A stretch of DNA of 64,000 bases from Pigmentiphaga sp. NML080357 (lineage in GTDB: Bacteria; Pseudomonadota; Gammaproteobacteria; Burkholderiales; Burkholderiaceae_B). Under the pieces are notes generated by a model. That model ran no database searches. It was not told where the DNA came from and worked only from the letters and a program-made list of their open reading frames with translations. The stretch's first letter is position 1. Each line of letters starts with the position of its first letter. Shown in pieces: positions 10,705-19,564 of this stretch. The DNA is taken from positions 124,001 through 188,000 of the forward strand of contig NZ_NINW01000038.1 of the NCBI RefSeq assembly GCF_002188465.1. Reading direction: 5' to 3'. Made by a program: the position numbers and the translations under genes.

Positions 10705-11862
10705 CTACCGCAGGCGTTCCAGGGCGGCGAAGAACGCGTCGACCTTGCCCTGCCCGTCGCGCCGCAACTCGAGATTGCGGCGCGCGCAGTCTTCGGCCTC
10801 CTCCAGCGCGCCTGCCTGTCCTACTTGCCGGGACACGTCCTGCACCAGCTTGCACATGGGATGGCGGCGCGCGGCGAACTTCCGCAGCGCCTCCTCCAGC
10901 GGATGCGGTTCCGCGAGCACCTCGGCCAGCACTACCGCGTCCTCCAGCGCCATTGCGCCCCCCTGGCCCATGAAAGGCGTGGAGGCGTGCACGGCATCGC
11001 CGATCAGCACGACGCGGCCCGCATGCCAGGGCAGGGGCGCGATGACTTCCTCGACGCCGGTATAGAGAACTTCGCTGCCAGGCCCGAGCTGGTGGAGGAA
11101 GGGCGCGGCCGGGCCGCCGAATTGGCCGAACCGCTCCCGCATCAGCGCCGGCCAGTCGGCCGGCGCGTACCAGCAATCCTGCGGCTCGAGCATGACGCCG
11201 AACATGTAGAGCTTCTCCTCGCTGATCGGCATGATGCCCAGGCGCTTGCCCACGCCCATCATCATGATCTTCGCATCGAGGCCCCGCGGACGATCGTGCA
11301 CGCTGCGCCAGACGCCGAAACCGGAATAGGCCGGCGCGATGTGCGCGAACGCCTCGGCCCGGACTTGCGAACGAATGCCGTCGGCGCCGATCACGAGATC
11401 GAACGCGTCTTCCGACCCGTCGGACAGCGCAACGCGCGGCGGCGCGCCTCCGCCGGCGGGCGGCATGCGGATCACGGTCGTTCCCAGTTTGAGCGCGATG
11501 CCGAGTTCATCGATACGGCTCGCCAGGATGCGATGCAGCTCGGCACGCTTGATGCCGAGAATGGCCGGCAGGCCCTCCAGCGACGGATAGACGGTCTCGA
11601 CGATGAATGAGCCGTCCTGGTCGAAATAGCGGTTGCGGCCACCGGGCACGGCGAATCCGGCCTCGAGAATCGGCGGCAGCACGCCGATGGCGTGCAGCGC
11701 GCGCAGGCCGTTGCTGTAGATGAAAAGCCCCGAGCTCAGGAATTTCCAGGCCCGCTGCTTTTCCACCATGGTGACGCGCACGCCTTGCTGCGCGAGCGCG
11801 ATCGCGGCGGAACAGCCGGCGATGCCGGCGCCCACGATCAGGGCGTGGTCGATTCGAGGCAT
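10705..11862 (-). CDS. FAD-dependent aromatic-type monooxygenase
   Basis: A 385-residue class A flavoprotein monooxygenase. The FAD-binding dinucleotide fold is ALIVGAGIAGCSAAIALAQQ at the N-terminus, the DG motif is DLVIGADGIRSQVR, and the GD motif is VLIGDAVHASTPFMGQGG. Enzymes of this class hydroxylate small aromatic or cyclic acids with NAD(P)H and oxygen; the substrate cannot be read from the sequence. The ATG at 11862 has GGAG at a good distance. It lies opposite an AraC-type regulator across a 130-bp shared intergenic region, which suggests control by that regulator. Confidence 0.85.
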   Translation of the reverse strand: MPRIDHALIVGAGIAGCSAAIALAQQGVRVTMVEKQRAWKFLSSGLFIYSNGLRALHAIGVLPPILEAGFAVPGGRNRYFDQDGSFIVETVYPSLEGLPAILGIKRAELHRILASRIDELGIALKLGTTVIRMPPAGGGAPPRVALSDGSEDAFDLVIGADGIRSQVRAEAFAHIAPAYSGFGVWRSVHDRPRGLDAKIMMMGVGKRLGIMPISEEKLYMFGVMLEPQDCWYAPADWPALMRERFGQFGGPAAPFLHQLGPGSEVLYTGVEEVIAPLPWHAGRVVLIGDAVHASTPFMGQGGAMALEDAVVLAEVLAEPHPLEEALRKFAARRHPMCKLVQDVSRQVGQAGALEEAEDCARRNLELRRDGQGKVDAFFAALERLR

Positions 11863-11992
11863 GATAATCTCCGTGTCGATGCCCGTAGTGTCGGCGCCGG
11901 CGGCTTGCGCCTCAACCCTCGGAACGCCGGATCGGGGAACCGACCGTCCGGAAATCCGGTGCAGCGCCCACAAAGCACTCCAGCCACCCTCC

Positions 11993-12934
11993 ATGCACGC
12001 ACGTCCCAGCGACCTCCTCAGCCGCCTGCTGGCCCATTGGCGCTCCGACCGGGCGGTCACCGCCCGCTTCTCGCTGTCCGCCCCTTGGGCGCTGCGCTCG
12101 GCCGGCGTCGAGGGAGCGCTGATCCGGATGTGCGCCGGCGCGCCCTACTGGCTCGCGGTAGGCGCCGAAGCCGCGATACCGCTCGAAGCCGGCGACATCG
12201 CCATGCTGCCCCACGGCGATGCCCACACCATTTCGTCCGCGCCCGGACTGCCGGCGCAGCCCTTCCAGCCCTTGATCGCCGCGCACCAGGTGGGCGCGCA
12301 CGGCGACCAGCCCATCGTATTCGCGCACGGCGGCGATGGCCCGGCCACCGAGATGTTCTCGCTCCACCTGTGGCTGCCCGACGGCCCCGGGGCGCTGGCC
12401 CATGCCCTGCCCAGCCTGATCGTCATTCGCCAGCGGGAAGCGCCGATGACCGGCGCGCTGGCGCAGGCGATGGAATCCCTGGTCAACCAGAGCCTGGAGC
12501 AGCCGCCGGGATGGCAGCTCGCCACGGCGCGCATGGCCGACCTTCTGCTGGTCCACATCCTGGGGGAGTACCTGCGCACGCCGGCCGAGCGGCGCGCGGG
12601 CATGCTGCGAGGCATGCAGGACCGGAGTATCGCCCGCGCCATGCTGCGCATCCACGAGCATCCCGAACAGCCCTGGACCGTCGCCACCCTGGCGGCCGAG
12701 AGCCACCTCTCGCGCACGGTCTTCAGCGAACGGTTCCACCGTTTGGTGGGCATGACGCCCATGCAATACCTGTCGTCCTACCGCATGGCCATCGCCGCGG
12801 AAAAGCTCAAGAACCCCGGCTCGAACCTGGACGAGGTCGCCCAGTCCGTCGGCTATGAATCAGGCAAGGCCTTTTCGCGGGCATTTCGCCGCTGGAACGG
12901 CATGACGGCGGCGCAATACGCTCGCCGCGGCTGA
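11993..12934 (+). CDS. AraC-family transcriptional regulator (cupin sensor)
   Basis: A 313-residue regulator. The N-terminal half is an AraC-type cupin ligand domain (EAGDIAMLPHGDAHTI is a cupin-like strand-turn block) and the C-terminal 100 residues contain two helix-turn-helix motifs, ending SVGYESGKAFSRAFRRWNGM. The start chosen is the ATG at 11993; longer in-frame starts would run into the opposite gene. It is divergent from the flavin monooxygenase, its most likely target. The effector is unknown. Confidence 0.87.
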   Translation: MHARPSDLLSRLLAHWRSDRAVTARFSLSAPWALRSAGVEGALIRMCAGAPYWLAVGAEAAIPLEAGDIAMLPHGDAHTISSAPGLPAQPFQPLIAAHQVGAHGDQPIVFAHGGDGPATEMFSLHLWLPDGPGALAHALPSLIVIRQREAPMTGALAQAMESLVNQSLEQPPGWQLATARMADLLLVHILGEYLRTPAERRAGMLRGMQDRSIARAMLRIHEHPEQPWTVATLAAESHLSRTVFSERFHRLVGMTPMQYLSSYRMAIAAEKLKNPGSNLDEVAQSVGYESGKAFSRAFRRWNGMTAAQYARRG

Positions 12935-13010
12935 CTGCGGCAAGCGAGTCGCTACAATCAGCGGGTCTGCCGGGCCCCGGCTTCTCCTGAACGGACCGCG
13001 TTCCCCTCGC

Positions 13011-14240
13011 ATGCTGAACAAACTCTGGCTGGGCTTTTTCGTCGTCGCGGCAATCGCCGCCCTCGCCCGCTGGGGAATCGGCCACGATCCTGCGGTTTTC
13101 CAGGCCATGGTGGCCGCGCTGTTCGCGATGGCCAAGCTGTCGGTGGAAATCATGGTGCTGCTGTTCGGCACCATCGCGCTCTGGCTGGGCTTCCTGAAGA
13201 TCGCCGAACAGGCGGGGCTGGTCGATGCGCTGGCCCGGCTCCTGGGACCGCTGTTCGCGCGGCTCATGCCGGAGGTGCCACGCGGCCACCCGGCGATCGG
13301 CCTGATTACGCTGAACTTCGCCGCCAACGTGCTGGGCCTGGACAACGCCGCCACGCCCATCGGGCTGCGGGCGATGAAGTCGCTGCAGACCCTCAATCCC
13401 AGCACCACCACGGCCAGCAATGCCCAGATTTTCTTCCTGGTGCTGAACGCGTCGTCGCTGACGCTGATCCCGGTGACGATTTTCATGTACCGAGCGCAAC
13501 AGGGCGCGGCCGACCCGACGCTGGTCTTCCTGCCCATCCTGCTGGCCACCAGCGCCTCCACGCTGGCCGGCTTCCTGTGCGTGGCGGCAATGCAGCGCCT
13601 GCGGGTCTGGGACCCTGTCGTGCTGGCCTGGATCGTCGGGACCGCTCTCATCCTGGGCGGCTTCATGGCCTTCCTCTCCACCCTGTCGGTGGCGGCGCTG
13701 GGCGCGCTGTCCTCGCTGCTGGGCAACCTGACCTTGTTCGCGCTGATCCTGCTGTTCCTGATTGCCGGCGCCATCAGGAAGGTGCCCGTCTATGAAAGCT
13801 TCATCGAAGGCGCGAAAGAAGGCTTCGACGTCGCCAAGGGACTGCTGCCCTACCTGGTCGCCATGCTGTGCGCGATAGGCGTGCTGCGCGCATCCGGCGC
13901 GCTGGATTTCGTGCTCGACGGCCTGCGCGCCGCCATCCATTGGCTGGGCTTCGACACGCGTTTCGTGGACGCGCTGCCCACCGCGCTGGTCAAGCCCTTC
14001 TCGGGCAGCGCGGCGCGCGCGCTGATGATCGAATCCATGCAAACCTATGGCGTGGACAGCTTCCCCGCCCTGCTGTCGGCCACCATCCAAGGCAGCACCG
14101 AGACCACCTTCTACGTGCTGGCGGTCTATTTCGGCGCGGTGGGCATACAGCGTACCCGGCACGCCGTCGGCTGCGCGCTGCTGGCCGACCTCGCGGGCGT
14201 GCTGGCCGCCATCGGCGTGTGCTACTGGTTCTTCGGATAA
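13011..14240 (+). CDS. SpmA/SpmB-like nucleoside-recognition (Gate) membrane protein
   Basis: A 409-residue inner-membrane protein with about eight to ten hydrophobic helices. It looks like a fusion of spore-maturation proteins SpmA (first half, with NFAANVLGLDNAATPIGLRA) and SpmB (second half, with VKPFSGSAARALMIE and TIQGSTETTFYVLAVYFGA), each carrying a Gate domain. In Gram-negatives the fused form is widespread and its transport substrate is not established; sporulation is irrelevant here. It follows the AraC gene by 76 bases and converges with the LysR gene. Confidence 0.85.
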   Translation: MLNKLWLGFFVVAAIAALARWGIGHDPAVFQAMVAALFAMAKLSVEIMVLLFGTIALWLGFLKIAEQAGLVDALARLLGPLFARLMPEVPRGHPAIGLITLNFAANVLGLDNAATPIGLRAMKSLQTLNPSTTTASNAQIFFLVLNASSLTLIPVTIFMYRAQQGAADPTLVFLPILLATSASTLAGFLCVAAMQRLRVWDPVVLAWIVGTALILGGFMAFLSTLSVAALGALSSLLGNLTLFALILLFLIAGAIRKVPVYESFIEGAKEGFDVAKGLLPYLVAMLCAIGVLRASGALDFVLDGLRAAIHWLGFDTRFVDALPTALVKPFSGSAARALMIESMQTYGVDSFPALLSATIQGSTETTFYVLAVYFGAVGIQRTRHAVGCALLADLAGVLAAIGVCYWFFG

Positions 14241-14249
14241 CGGCCGGCG

Positions 14250-15170
14250 TCAGACCGGCTGCGCGCCCTTGCTGCGCGCAAAGTCGCGCAATGAATCGAG
14301 CATGAGCGCATGCATGTGCGCCGCCGCGGGCGACAGAGAACGCCCGGCGCTGCGCAGCACGCCCACGCGGCGTTCGATGCGCGGCGCCGTGAGGGGAATA
14401 AAGGCCAGGTCGTGCTCGGGCGCGGGCTGGGCCAGGGCCGGCAGCACGGTAATGCCCAGGCCGGCCTTGACCGCGGCGATCAGCGAGGTGCGGTTCTTGA
14501 TCACCATGTGAGGCCGGTCGAGCAGTGTACCCAGGCGATGCTCGCGCAGCGCATGGAAGGTCGTGTTCTCGATGAGGGGCTCGCCCCGCAGGAGGCGCCA
14601 CGGCACCGAGCGATGCTGCCGGGCCAGGGGATGCCCGCGGGCGCACACCACGCCGAAGGTATCGCGCGCCACCGGCGTGCAGTCCAGCCCGGCGATCTCG
14701 CCCGTCAGGCCGGCGATGCCGAGCTGCGCCTCGCCGCTGGCCACCAGGGGCCCGACTTGCGGCGAGGACACGTCCGCGATGCGAAGGCTCACGCCCGGAT
14801 ACGAAGCGGCAAAGCGCCTCAGCATCAGCGGCAGCCACTCCTCCGCCAGCGAGGGCATGACAGCCAGAGCGATGGATCCCTGTTCGCCCGCTGCGAGCAA
14901 CGACACCTCGTTCTGCACGCGGTCGTGGAGCGCGAGCAATTCCTGCAGCAGCGGAAGCACGGCCTCGCCTAGTGGCGTCAGGCGCGCCTGGTGTCCGTGC
15001 TCGAACAGGCTGGCGCCGACCTGGGCTTCCAGGTTCTGCATGGCGAGCGTCACCGCCGCCTGGGTGCGGTGGGTTTCCTCCGCCGCCGCGCGCAGGCTTT
15101 GCCGGGAAGCGGCAATGACGAACTGCCTGAGCTGGGGAATCTTGAACGCGTCGCGCATGGGAGGAATCAT
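14250..15170 (-). CDS. LysR-family transcriptional regulator
   Basis: A 306-residue regulator with an N-terminal winged helix-turn-helix (LRQFVIAASRQSLRAAAEE, then TQAAVTLAMQNLEAQVGASL) and a C-terminal periplasmic-binding-like effector domain. The ATG at 15170 is used; an ATG at 15158 is also possible and neither has a clear Shine-Dalgarno sequence. It is divergent from the deacetylase/Bug pair, and a perfect palindrome sits between them, so it probably regulates that pair and itself. Confidence 0.9.
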   Translation of the reverse strand: MIPPMRDAFKIPQLRQFVIAASRQSLRAAAEETHRTQAAVTLAMQNLEAQVGASLFEHGHQARLTPLGEAVLPLLQELLALHDRVQNEVSLLAAGEQGSIALAVMPSLAEEWLPLMLRRFAASYPGVSLRIADVSSPQVGPLVASGEAQLGIAGLTGEIAGLDCTPVARDTFGVVCARGHPLARQHRSVPWRLLRGEPLIENTTFHALREHRLGTLLDRPHMVIKNRTSLIAAVKAGLGITVLPALAQPAPEHDLAFIPLTAPRIERRVGVLRSAGRSLSPAAAHMHALMLDSLRDFARSKGAQPV

Positions 15171-15190
15171 CCGAACAAAAACAGCATGAC

Positions 15191-15213
15191 TTAATTTTAA
15201 TTAATAAAATTAA
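15191..15213. promoter_or_regulatory. Candidate LysR operator (9+5+9 palindrome)
   Basis: Perfect inverted repeat TTAATTTTA-N5-TAAAATTAA in a short AT-rich island of otherwise very GC-rich DNA, between a divergent LysR gene and the deacetylase gene. The geometry (a dyad containing T-N11-A) fits LysR-type binding boxes. The assignment to this regulator is inferred from position. Confidence 0.6.
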
Positions 15214-15266
15214 AATTGTTAAAACTCTTCCCAAGGCGGATAGTGGCGGGGACTCAAGGAGACCCC

Positions 15267-16127
15267 ATGCCCCACCAAGCATCACTCTGGCCGGACGGCG
15301 CCCGCATCGTGGTGGCGCTCACCTTTCTGATCGAGAGCTGGTCGGAAGGCAAGGCGCCGCCATATTCACCCATGACAAGTCCGCCCAAGCCCGGCGCCAA
15401 GGATCTGGCCGGTATCACCTGGTCGGAATACGGCGCGCGGGCCGGCGCGTATCGCCTCATGCGACTGGCCCGCGACCGCGGCCTGCCGGCCACGTTCTGC
15501 GTCAACGCCCGCGTAGCCGAACTGTTCCCCGAGGTCATTCACGCCATCGTCGGCAATGGTTTCGAACTGGCGGGCCACAACTACGCGCAGGACGAAGTCC
15601 TGCCGGGATTGAGCGAGGCCGAGGAGCGCGCACTGATCCGCAAGAGCCTGGACATACTGCACCGGACCTCGGGCGTGCGGCCCTGCGGCTGGCTGAGCTC
15701 CACCATCGCGACCACCGAACGCACCGCCGACCTGCTGGCCGAAGAAGGCATGCTCTGGCACGGCGACTACAACTACCTGGACCTGCCCTGCCGGATCGAG
15801 ACCAGGCACGGCAGCATGGTGGCCATCCCGCACAGCGACTTCGCCGACAACCGGGTCCTGCGCGCCGCGCCGCGCGACTTCTTCCAGTGCTATCGCGACA
15901 CCTTCGACTTCCTTTATCGCAAGGAACCCAACGCGTTCATCAACATCACGGTGCACGGACACTTCGGCGGCCGCCCGCTGATCAGCGCCATGCTGGACGA
16001 AATCCTCGGCTATATCGCGGCGCATCCGGGCGTCTGGTTTCCCCGCCACGATGAACTGGCCCGCTGGGTCGACGAACGGCGCATCGACTTCATTCCCTAT
16101 GCCGAACGCTTTCCGCCAAGCGCCTGA
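15267..16127 (+). CDS. Polysaccharide deacetylase (NodB/PuuE-like) family protein
   Basis: A 286-residue carbohydrate-esterase-4-fold protein, closest in style to the PuuE/allantoinase-like branch. Blocks such as PATFCVNARVAELFPEV, NGFELAGHNYAQDE and NITVHGHFGGRP match the NodB barrel and hold likely metal-ligand histidines. It begins at the ATG at 15267, preceded by AAGGAG. There is no signal peptide, so it is probably cytoplasmic and may act on an amide or ureide rather than a wall polymer. It is followed 56 bases later by a Bug receptor. Confidence 0.82.
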   Translation: MPHQASLWPDGARIVVALTFLIESWSEGKAPPYSPMTSPPKPGAKDLAGITWSEYGARAGAYRLMRLARDRGLPATFCVNARVAELFPEVIHAIVGNGFELAGHNYAQDEVLPGLSEAEERALIRKSLDILHRTSGVRPCGWLSSTIATTERTADLLAEEGMLWHGDYNYLDLPCRIETRHGSMVAIPHSDFADNRVLRAAPRDFFQCYRDTFDFLYRKEPNAFINITVHGHFGGRPLISAMLDEILGYIAAHPGVWFPRHDELARWVDERRIDFIPYAERFPPSA

Positions 16128-16183
16128 GAGCGCCGCCGCGGCGGTCCGCGCAGCGGCCGCCGCCTCGATCACGAGGAGACATC

Positions 16184-17152
16184 ATGAAATACTTGAAAGG
16201 GGCGCTGGCTGCCCTGTGCCTGGTGCCGCTGATGGCGGCCGCCCAACCCTTCCCCAATCGCCCAGTGCGATTGGTGGTCCCGTTCGCGGTAGGCGGCGCG
16301 GCCGATACCGTTGCCCGCGCCGTCGCGCAGAAGCTCACCGAAACGCTGGGGCAGAGCTTCATCGTCGACAATCGCGCCGGGGCCAACAGCATGATCGGTT
16401 CGGAACTGGTGGCGCGCGCCGAGCCGGACGGTTATACGCTGCTGATGCAGCTGGGACCGCCCCATAACACCCTGCCTTTCTTCTCGCGCAACGTCCCTTA
16501 CGACCCGGTCAAGGACTTCACGCCGGTGGCGATCATCGGCACGGCGCCGCAGGCCATGGTGGTCAACGCAGCGCTGCCCGTGCGCGACCTGAAGGAATTC
16601 CTGGCCTACGCCAAGGCGCATCCGGGCAAGCTGTCGTATGGAACCTCGGGTGTGGGATCTTCCCAGCAGCTGGGCGGAGAGTTGCTCAAGGCCGCGACCG
16701 GCATCGACATGACCCACGTTCCCTACAAGGGCGGATCGTTGGCTCTCAACGACGTGGTCGGCGGGCAGGTGCAAGTCGGAATCCTGGTGCTCTCGAACGT
16801 CCTGCCTCATGTGAAATCCGGCAGGCTGCGCCTGCTCGGCGTCCTGCAAGCCGAACGGGCCAAGGCCGCCCCCGAGGTGCCCACCCTGGCGCAGGCGGGC
16901 ATCCCGGGATTCGCGGTGCCGGACACCTGGGTCGGACTACTGGGCCCCGCCGGCATGCCTGCCGCCGTGGTCGACCGGCTGCGCGCCGGCATCGACAAGG
17001 CGCTGGCTTCGCCCGAGCTGCAGGCCCGGCTGGAAACGGCCGGTTTCGAAGTGGAGGCGCATCCCTCGCCCGGGAAGTTCGCCCGCCTGCTGGCGGGCAG
17101 CGTGGACACCTATCGCGACATCGTCGCCAAGGCGGGCATCCAGCCCGAGTGA
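16184..17152 (+). CDS. Bug-type tripartite tricarboxylate transporter receptor
   Basis: A 322-residue periplasmic solute receptor of the Bug/TctC family. A signal peptide (MKYLKGALAALCLVPLMAAA) is followed by the family opening FPNRPVRLVVPFAVGG and the ligand-loop blocks ENRAGANS-like (DNRAGANSMIGSELVA) and THVPYKGGSLALND. Such receptors bind small carboxylates; here the ligand may be the substrate of the neighbouring deacetylase-fold enzyme. No membrane TctA/TctB partner is present in the window, which is usual for orphan Bug genes. Confidence 0.92.
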   Translation: MKYLKGALAALCLVPLMAAAQPFPNRPVRLVVPFAVGGAADTVARAVAQKLTETLGQSFIVDNRAGANSMIGSELVARAEPDGYTLLMQLGPPHNTLPFFSRNVPYDPVKDFTPVAIIGTAPQAMVVNAALPVRDLKEFLAYAKAHPGKLSYGTSGVGSSQQLGGELLKAATGIDMTHVPYKGGSLALNDVVGGQVQVGILVLSNVLPHVKSGRLRLLGVLQAERAKAAPEVPTLAQAGIPGFAVPDTWVGLLGPAGMPAAVVDRLRAGIDKALASPELQARLETAGFEVEAHPSPGKFARLLAGSVDTYRDIVAKAGIQPE

Positions 17153-17178
17153 AATGGGGTGAAAGCGTCGGGCGGCTT

Positions 17179-17491
17179 GTTGAGTTCTTAAATCGGTCTT
17201 GTCCGATGCGCGGGGGCCGGGCGGGCGGTGGAGCGCATTCGGAGCCGCCGGAGTTGGCGCGGTCGGCGGGGAAGCAAGGGCGTGCATGTTTGAGCGCGGT
17301 AGTAGGAACAGCCCGGGGGGCTGTTCCCGCGCGAGTTCTCGCCCGCCCCGCCGACCGCGCCAATTCCGGGAAGTCCCGCGTAGCGGGACCGGCTTCGCTG
17401 CGCTCCACCGCCCGCCCGGCCCCCGCGCATCGGACAAGACCTGCACCGTTTGGCACCGCCCCACCGACCAAGGACGGTTCAAGAACTCAAC
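17179..17491. repeat. Long imperfect inverted-repeat element
   Basis: A 313-bp palindromic element fills the space between two convergent genes. Three nested arm pairs are visible: 11/11 identical (17179-17189 with 17481-17491), 40/40 identical (17198-17237 with 17399-17438) and 23/24 (17248-17271 with 17346-17369), with a small central hairpin GGAACAGCCC/GGGCTGTTCC (17305-17327). No credible protein is encoded. It could fold into a very long hairpin RNA read from either side. Confidence 0.8.
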
Positions 17492-17509
17492 CAGCGATTG
17501 AACGCCCGC

Positions 17510-18292
17510 TCAGCCGACGACACCCGCCTCGTGCAGAACGTCGGCCAAGGCAATGAACTGCACCACCGACAATTCCTCGGCGCGCGCCGTCTCCTTGATG
17601 CCCAGGGCCTCCCAGGGCACCAGCGCCGCCCAGTCGCCCAACCCGCGGCGCAGCATCTTGCGGCGCTGCGCAAACGCCTTGGCCACGGTAGCCGATAAAG
17701 CCTCGTCGCTGCGCGCCCGCGGCCGGTCGGGCGGCAACGGGATCATGCGCACCACCGCCGACACGACGCGCGGCGGAGGATCGAAGGCCTCGGGCGGCAC
17801 GTCGAACAGCTTCTCCATGTCGTAGCGCGATTGCAGCATGACCGAGAGGCGCCCGTAGTCGGCATCGCCCGGGCGCGCCACCATGCGGTCGATCACTTCC
17901 CGCTGCAGCATGAAATGCTGGTCTCGCACCTGGTCCGCATAGGCCATCAGGTGAAAGAGCAGCGGGCTGGATATGTTGTACGGCAGGTTGCCCACCACCC
18001 TGAGGGACGGGCCGAATTGCGCGAAATCCACCGTCAGCGCGTCGGCCTCGGTCACCTGGAGGCGCTCCGGCGGATACTGGCCGCGAAGGCGCGCCGCGAG
18101 ATCGCGGTCGATCTCGACCACTTTCAGGCTGTCGAGCCGTTCCAGCAACGGACGGGTGAGCGCCGACAAGCCCGGGCCGATCTCCACCACGTTGTCGGCG
18201 GGACGCGGGTTCACCGCGCGCACGATGGATTCGGTAATGCTGTCGTCGACCAGGAAGTGCTGGCCAAAGCGCTTGCGCGCCTGATGCTTCAT
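17510..18292 (-). CDS. rsmA: 16S rRNA (adenine1518-N6/adenine1519-N6)-dimethyltransferase
   Basis: A 260-residue SAM-dependent methyltransferase (KsgA) that dimethylates two adjacent adenines in helix 45 of 16S rRNA during 30S assembly. It starts [16 protein letters not shown]; the SAM motif is [12 protein letters not shown] and the catalytic motif IV is NLPYNISSP. The start overlaps the pdxA stop (ATGA). It is the last gene of the lptD-surA-pdxA-rsmA operon, an arrangement conserved in many proteobacteria. Confidence 0.96.
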   Translation of the reverse strand: MKHQARKRFGQHFLVDDSITESIVRAVNPRPADNVVEIGPGLSALTRPLLERLDSLKVVEIDRDLAARLRGQYPPERLQVTEADALTVDFAQFGPSLRVVGNLPYNISSPLLFHLMAYADQVRDQHFMLQREVIDRMVARPGDADYGRLSVMLQSRYDMEKLFDVPPEAFDPPPRVVSAVVRMIPLPPDRPRARSDEALSATVAKAFAQRRKMLRRGLGDWAALVPWEALGIKETARAEELSVVQFIALADVLHEAGVVG

Positions 18293-19290
18293 GCGGGGAC
18301 TCCGGCGCCGGGGCCCGTATGGCCGCCGGCGCGTATCATCTGGATGGCGGTCACGATGGCTTCCTGCAGACTGCCAGGATCGGCCTTGCCCGTGCCCGCC
18401 AGGTCGAGGGCGGTGCCGTGGTCCACCGAGGTGCGCACATAGGGCAGGCCGAGCGTGATGTTGACGCCGTGCCCGAAGCTCGCGTGCTTGAGCACGGGCA
18501 ATCCCTGGTCATGGAACATGGCCAGCGCAGCATCGAACTGCGCGACGTGCGAAGGCACGAAGAGCGTATCGGCGGGCAGCGGCCCCCGGGCGTCGATGCC
18601 GGCGGCCCGGGCCCGGGCGACAGCCGGCGCGATGACGTCGATTTCTTCCCGCCCCAGATGGCCTCCCTCGCCCGCGTGCGGATTCAGGCCGCACACGGCG
18701 ATGCGCGGCTGCGCCAGCCCGAAGCGCCGGCGCAGGTCGGCATCGAGGATGGACAGGACCCGGTCGAGCGTCTCGGCGGTAATGGCGTCCGGAACGGCGC
18801 GCAGCGGCAAGTGCGTGGTGGCCAGCGCCACGCGCAGGCCGCCGCCGGCCAGCATCATGACGACCTTGTCCACGCCCGCGTGCTCCTGCAGGTATTCGGT
18901 GTGGCCGGAAAACGCGACGCCGGCATCGTTGATCACGCCCTTGTGCACCGGCGCCGTAACGATGGCCTGCGCCCGGCCTTCCGCCACCATGCCAATGGCC
19001 GCATCCAGCGTATCGAGCACATAGCGCGCATTGGCGACGGCCAGCCGCCCCGGCTCGGACGCGGCTCGCAGCGGAACGTGGTGCACGGCCACGCCAGCCA
19101 GCGCGGACAGGTCCACGCCGCCGCGCCGGGCAAGCAAGTCGCGGTCGCCGACGAGGACGAGCTCGGCATCCGCCGGCACGTCGCCCCGCCCCCGCGCCCC
19201 GGCAAACCAGGCGGCGGCAGCGGCCGACAGCTCGGGCCCTATCCCGGCGGGCTCGCCCGTGGTCAACACCAGTGTGCGTCGTTGGCTCAT
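18289..19290 (-). CDS. pdxA: 4-hydroxythreonine-4-phosphate dehydrogenase
   Basis: A 333-residue NAD-dependent, divalent-metal-dependent enzyme of pyridoxal phosphate synthesis. Metal-ligand histidines are seen in [12 protein letters not shown], in [13 protein letters not shown] and in [13 protein letters not shown], and the family block [14 protein letters not shown] is intact. The ATG at 19290 begins [20 protein letters not shown], the typical N-terminus. A composite repeat fills most of the 273-bp gap from surA, while its own end overlaps rsmA. Confidence 0.95.
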   Translation of the reverse strand: MSQRRTLVLTTGEPAGIGPELSAAAAAWFAGARGRGDVPADAELVLVGDRDLLARRGGVDLSALAGVAVHHVPLRAASEPGRLAVANARYVLDTLDAAIGMVAEGRAQAIVTAPVHKGVINDAGVAFSGHTEYLQEHAGVDKVVMMLAGGGLRVALATTHLPLRAVPDAITAETLDRVLSILDADLRRRFGLAQPRIAVCGLNPHAGEGGHLGREEIDVIAPAVARARAAGIDARGPLPADTLFVPSHVAQFDAALAMFHDQGLPVLKHASFGHGVNITLGLPYVRTSVDHGTALDLAGTGKADPGSLQEAIVTAIQMIRAGGHTGPGAGVPA

Positions 19291-19311
19291 TTCAATTCCA
19301 ATTGAGGGAAG

Positions 19312-19564
19312 CCCACCCCCTTGCGGCCTCCGGCCGCTCCCCCTCAAGGGGGCGGCGCTGGCGGACCGGCAAAGCCGGATCCGCGGCGCCCAGGGTCTAG
19401 TGCGAATTTCTCAGGCCGCTACACCGTTGCTGCCGCTGGCAGCCAGCGAAGCACAGGTGCCCCCCCCCAAGATAACGGCCCTAGACCCAGGATGCGGTGG
19501 ATCCGGCTCCGCCGGTCCACCCGCATCGCCCCCTGGGGGGCGCGCGTCAGCGCGTAGGGGGGGT
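19312..19564. repeat. Composite intergenic palindromic repeat (copy A)
   Basis: It consists of a left module (CCCACCCC, a variable GC palindrome, CCCCTCAAGGGG-like hairpin, then CGGACCGGCAAAGCCGGATCC), a 96-bp core and an inverted right module ending in CGCGTAGGGGGGGT. The right edge abuts the surA stop codon. The same arrangement recurs at 34457-34824. Confidence 0.8.
19393..19488. repeat. 96-bp repeat core with GGGTCTAG/CTAGACCC ends (copy A)
   Basis: The core is bounded by 8-bp inverted ends and contains the hairpin CGCTGGCAGCCAGCG. Its middle part, including ACACCGTTGCT and the hairpin, is nearly identical to the second core at 34653-34748, while the outer parts differ. Confidence 0.75.

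Noticed and set aside
11720-11992. Upstream in-frame extension of the AraC regulator
   Set aside because: It would overlap the divergent monooxygenase and its promoter; the cupin domain begins right after the ATG at 11993.
17149-17556. Open frames across the 313-bp inverted repeat
   Set aside because: They result from the palindrome itself, lack ribosome-binding sites and run into rsmA.
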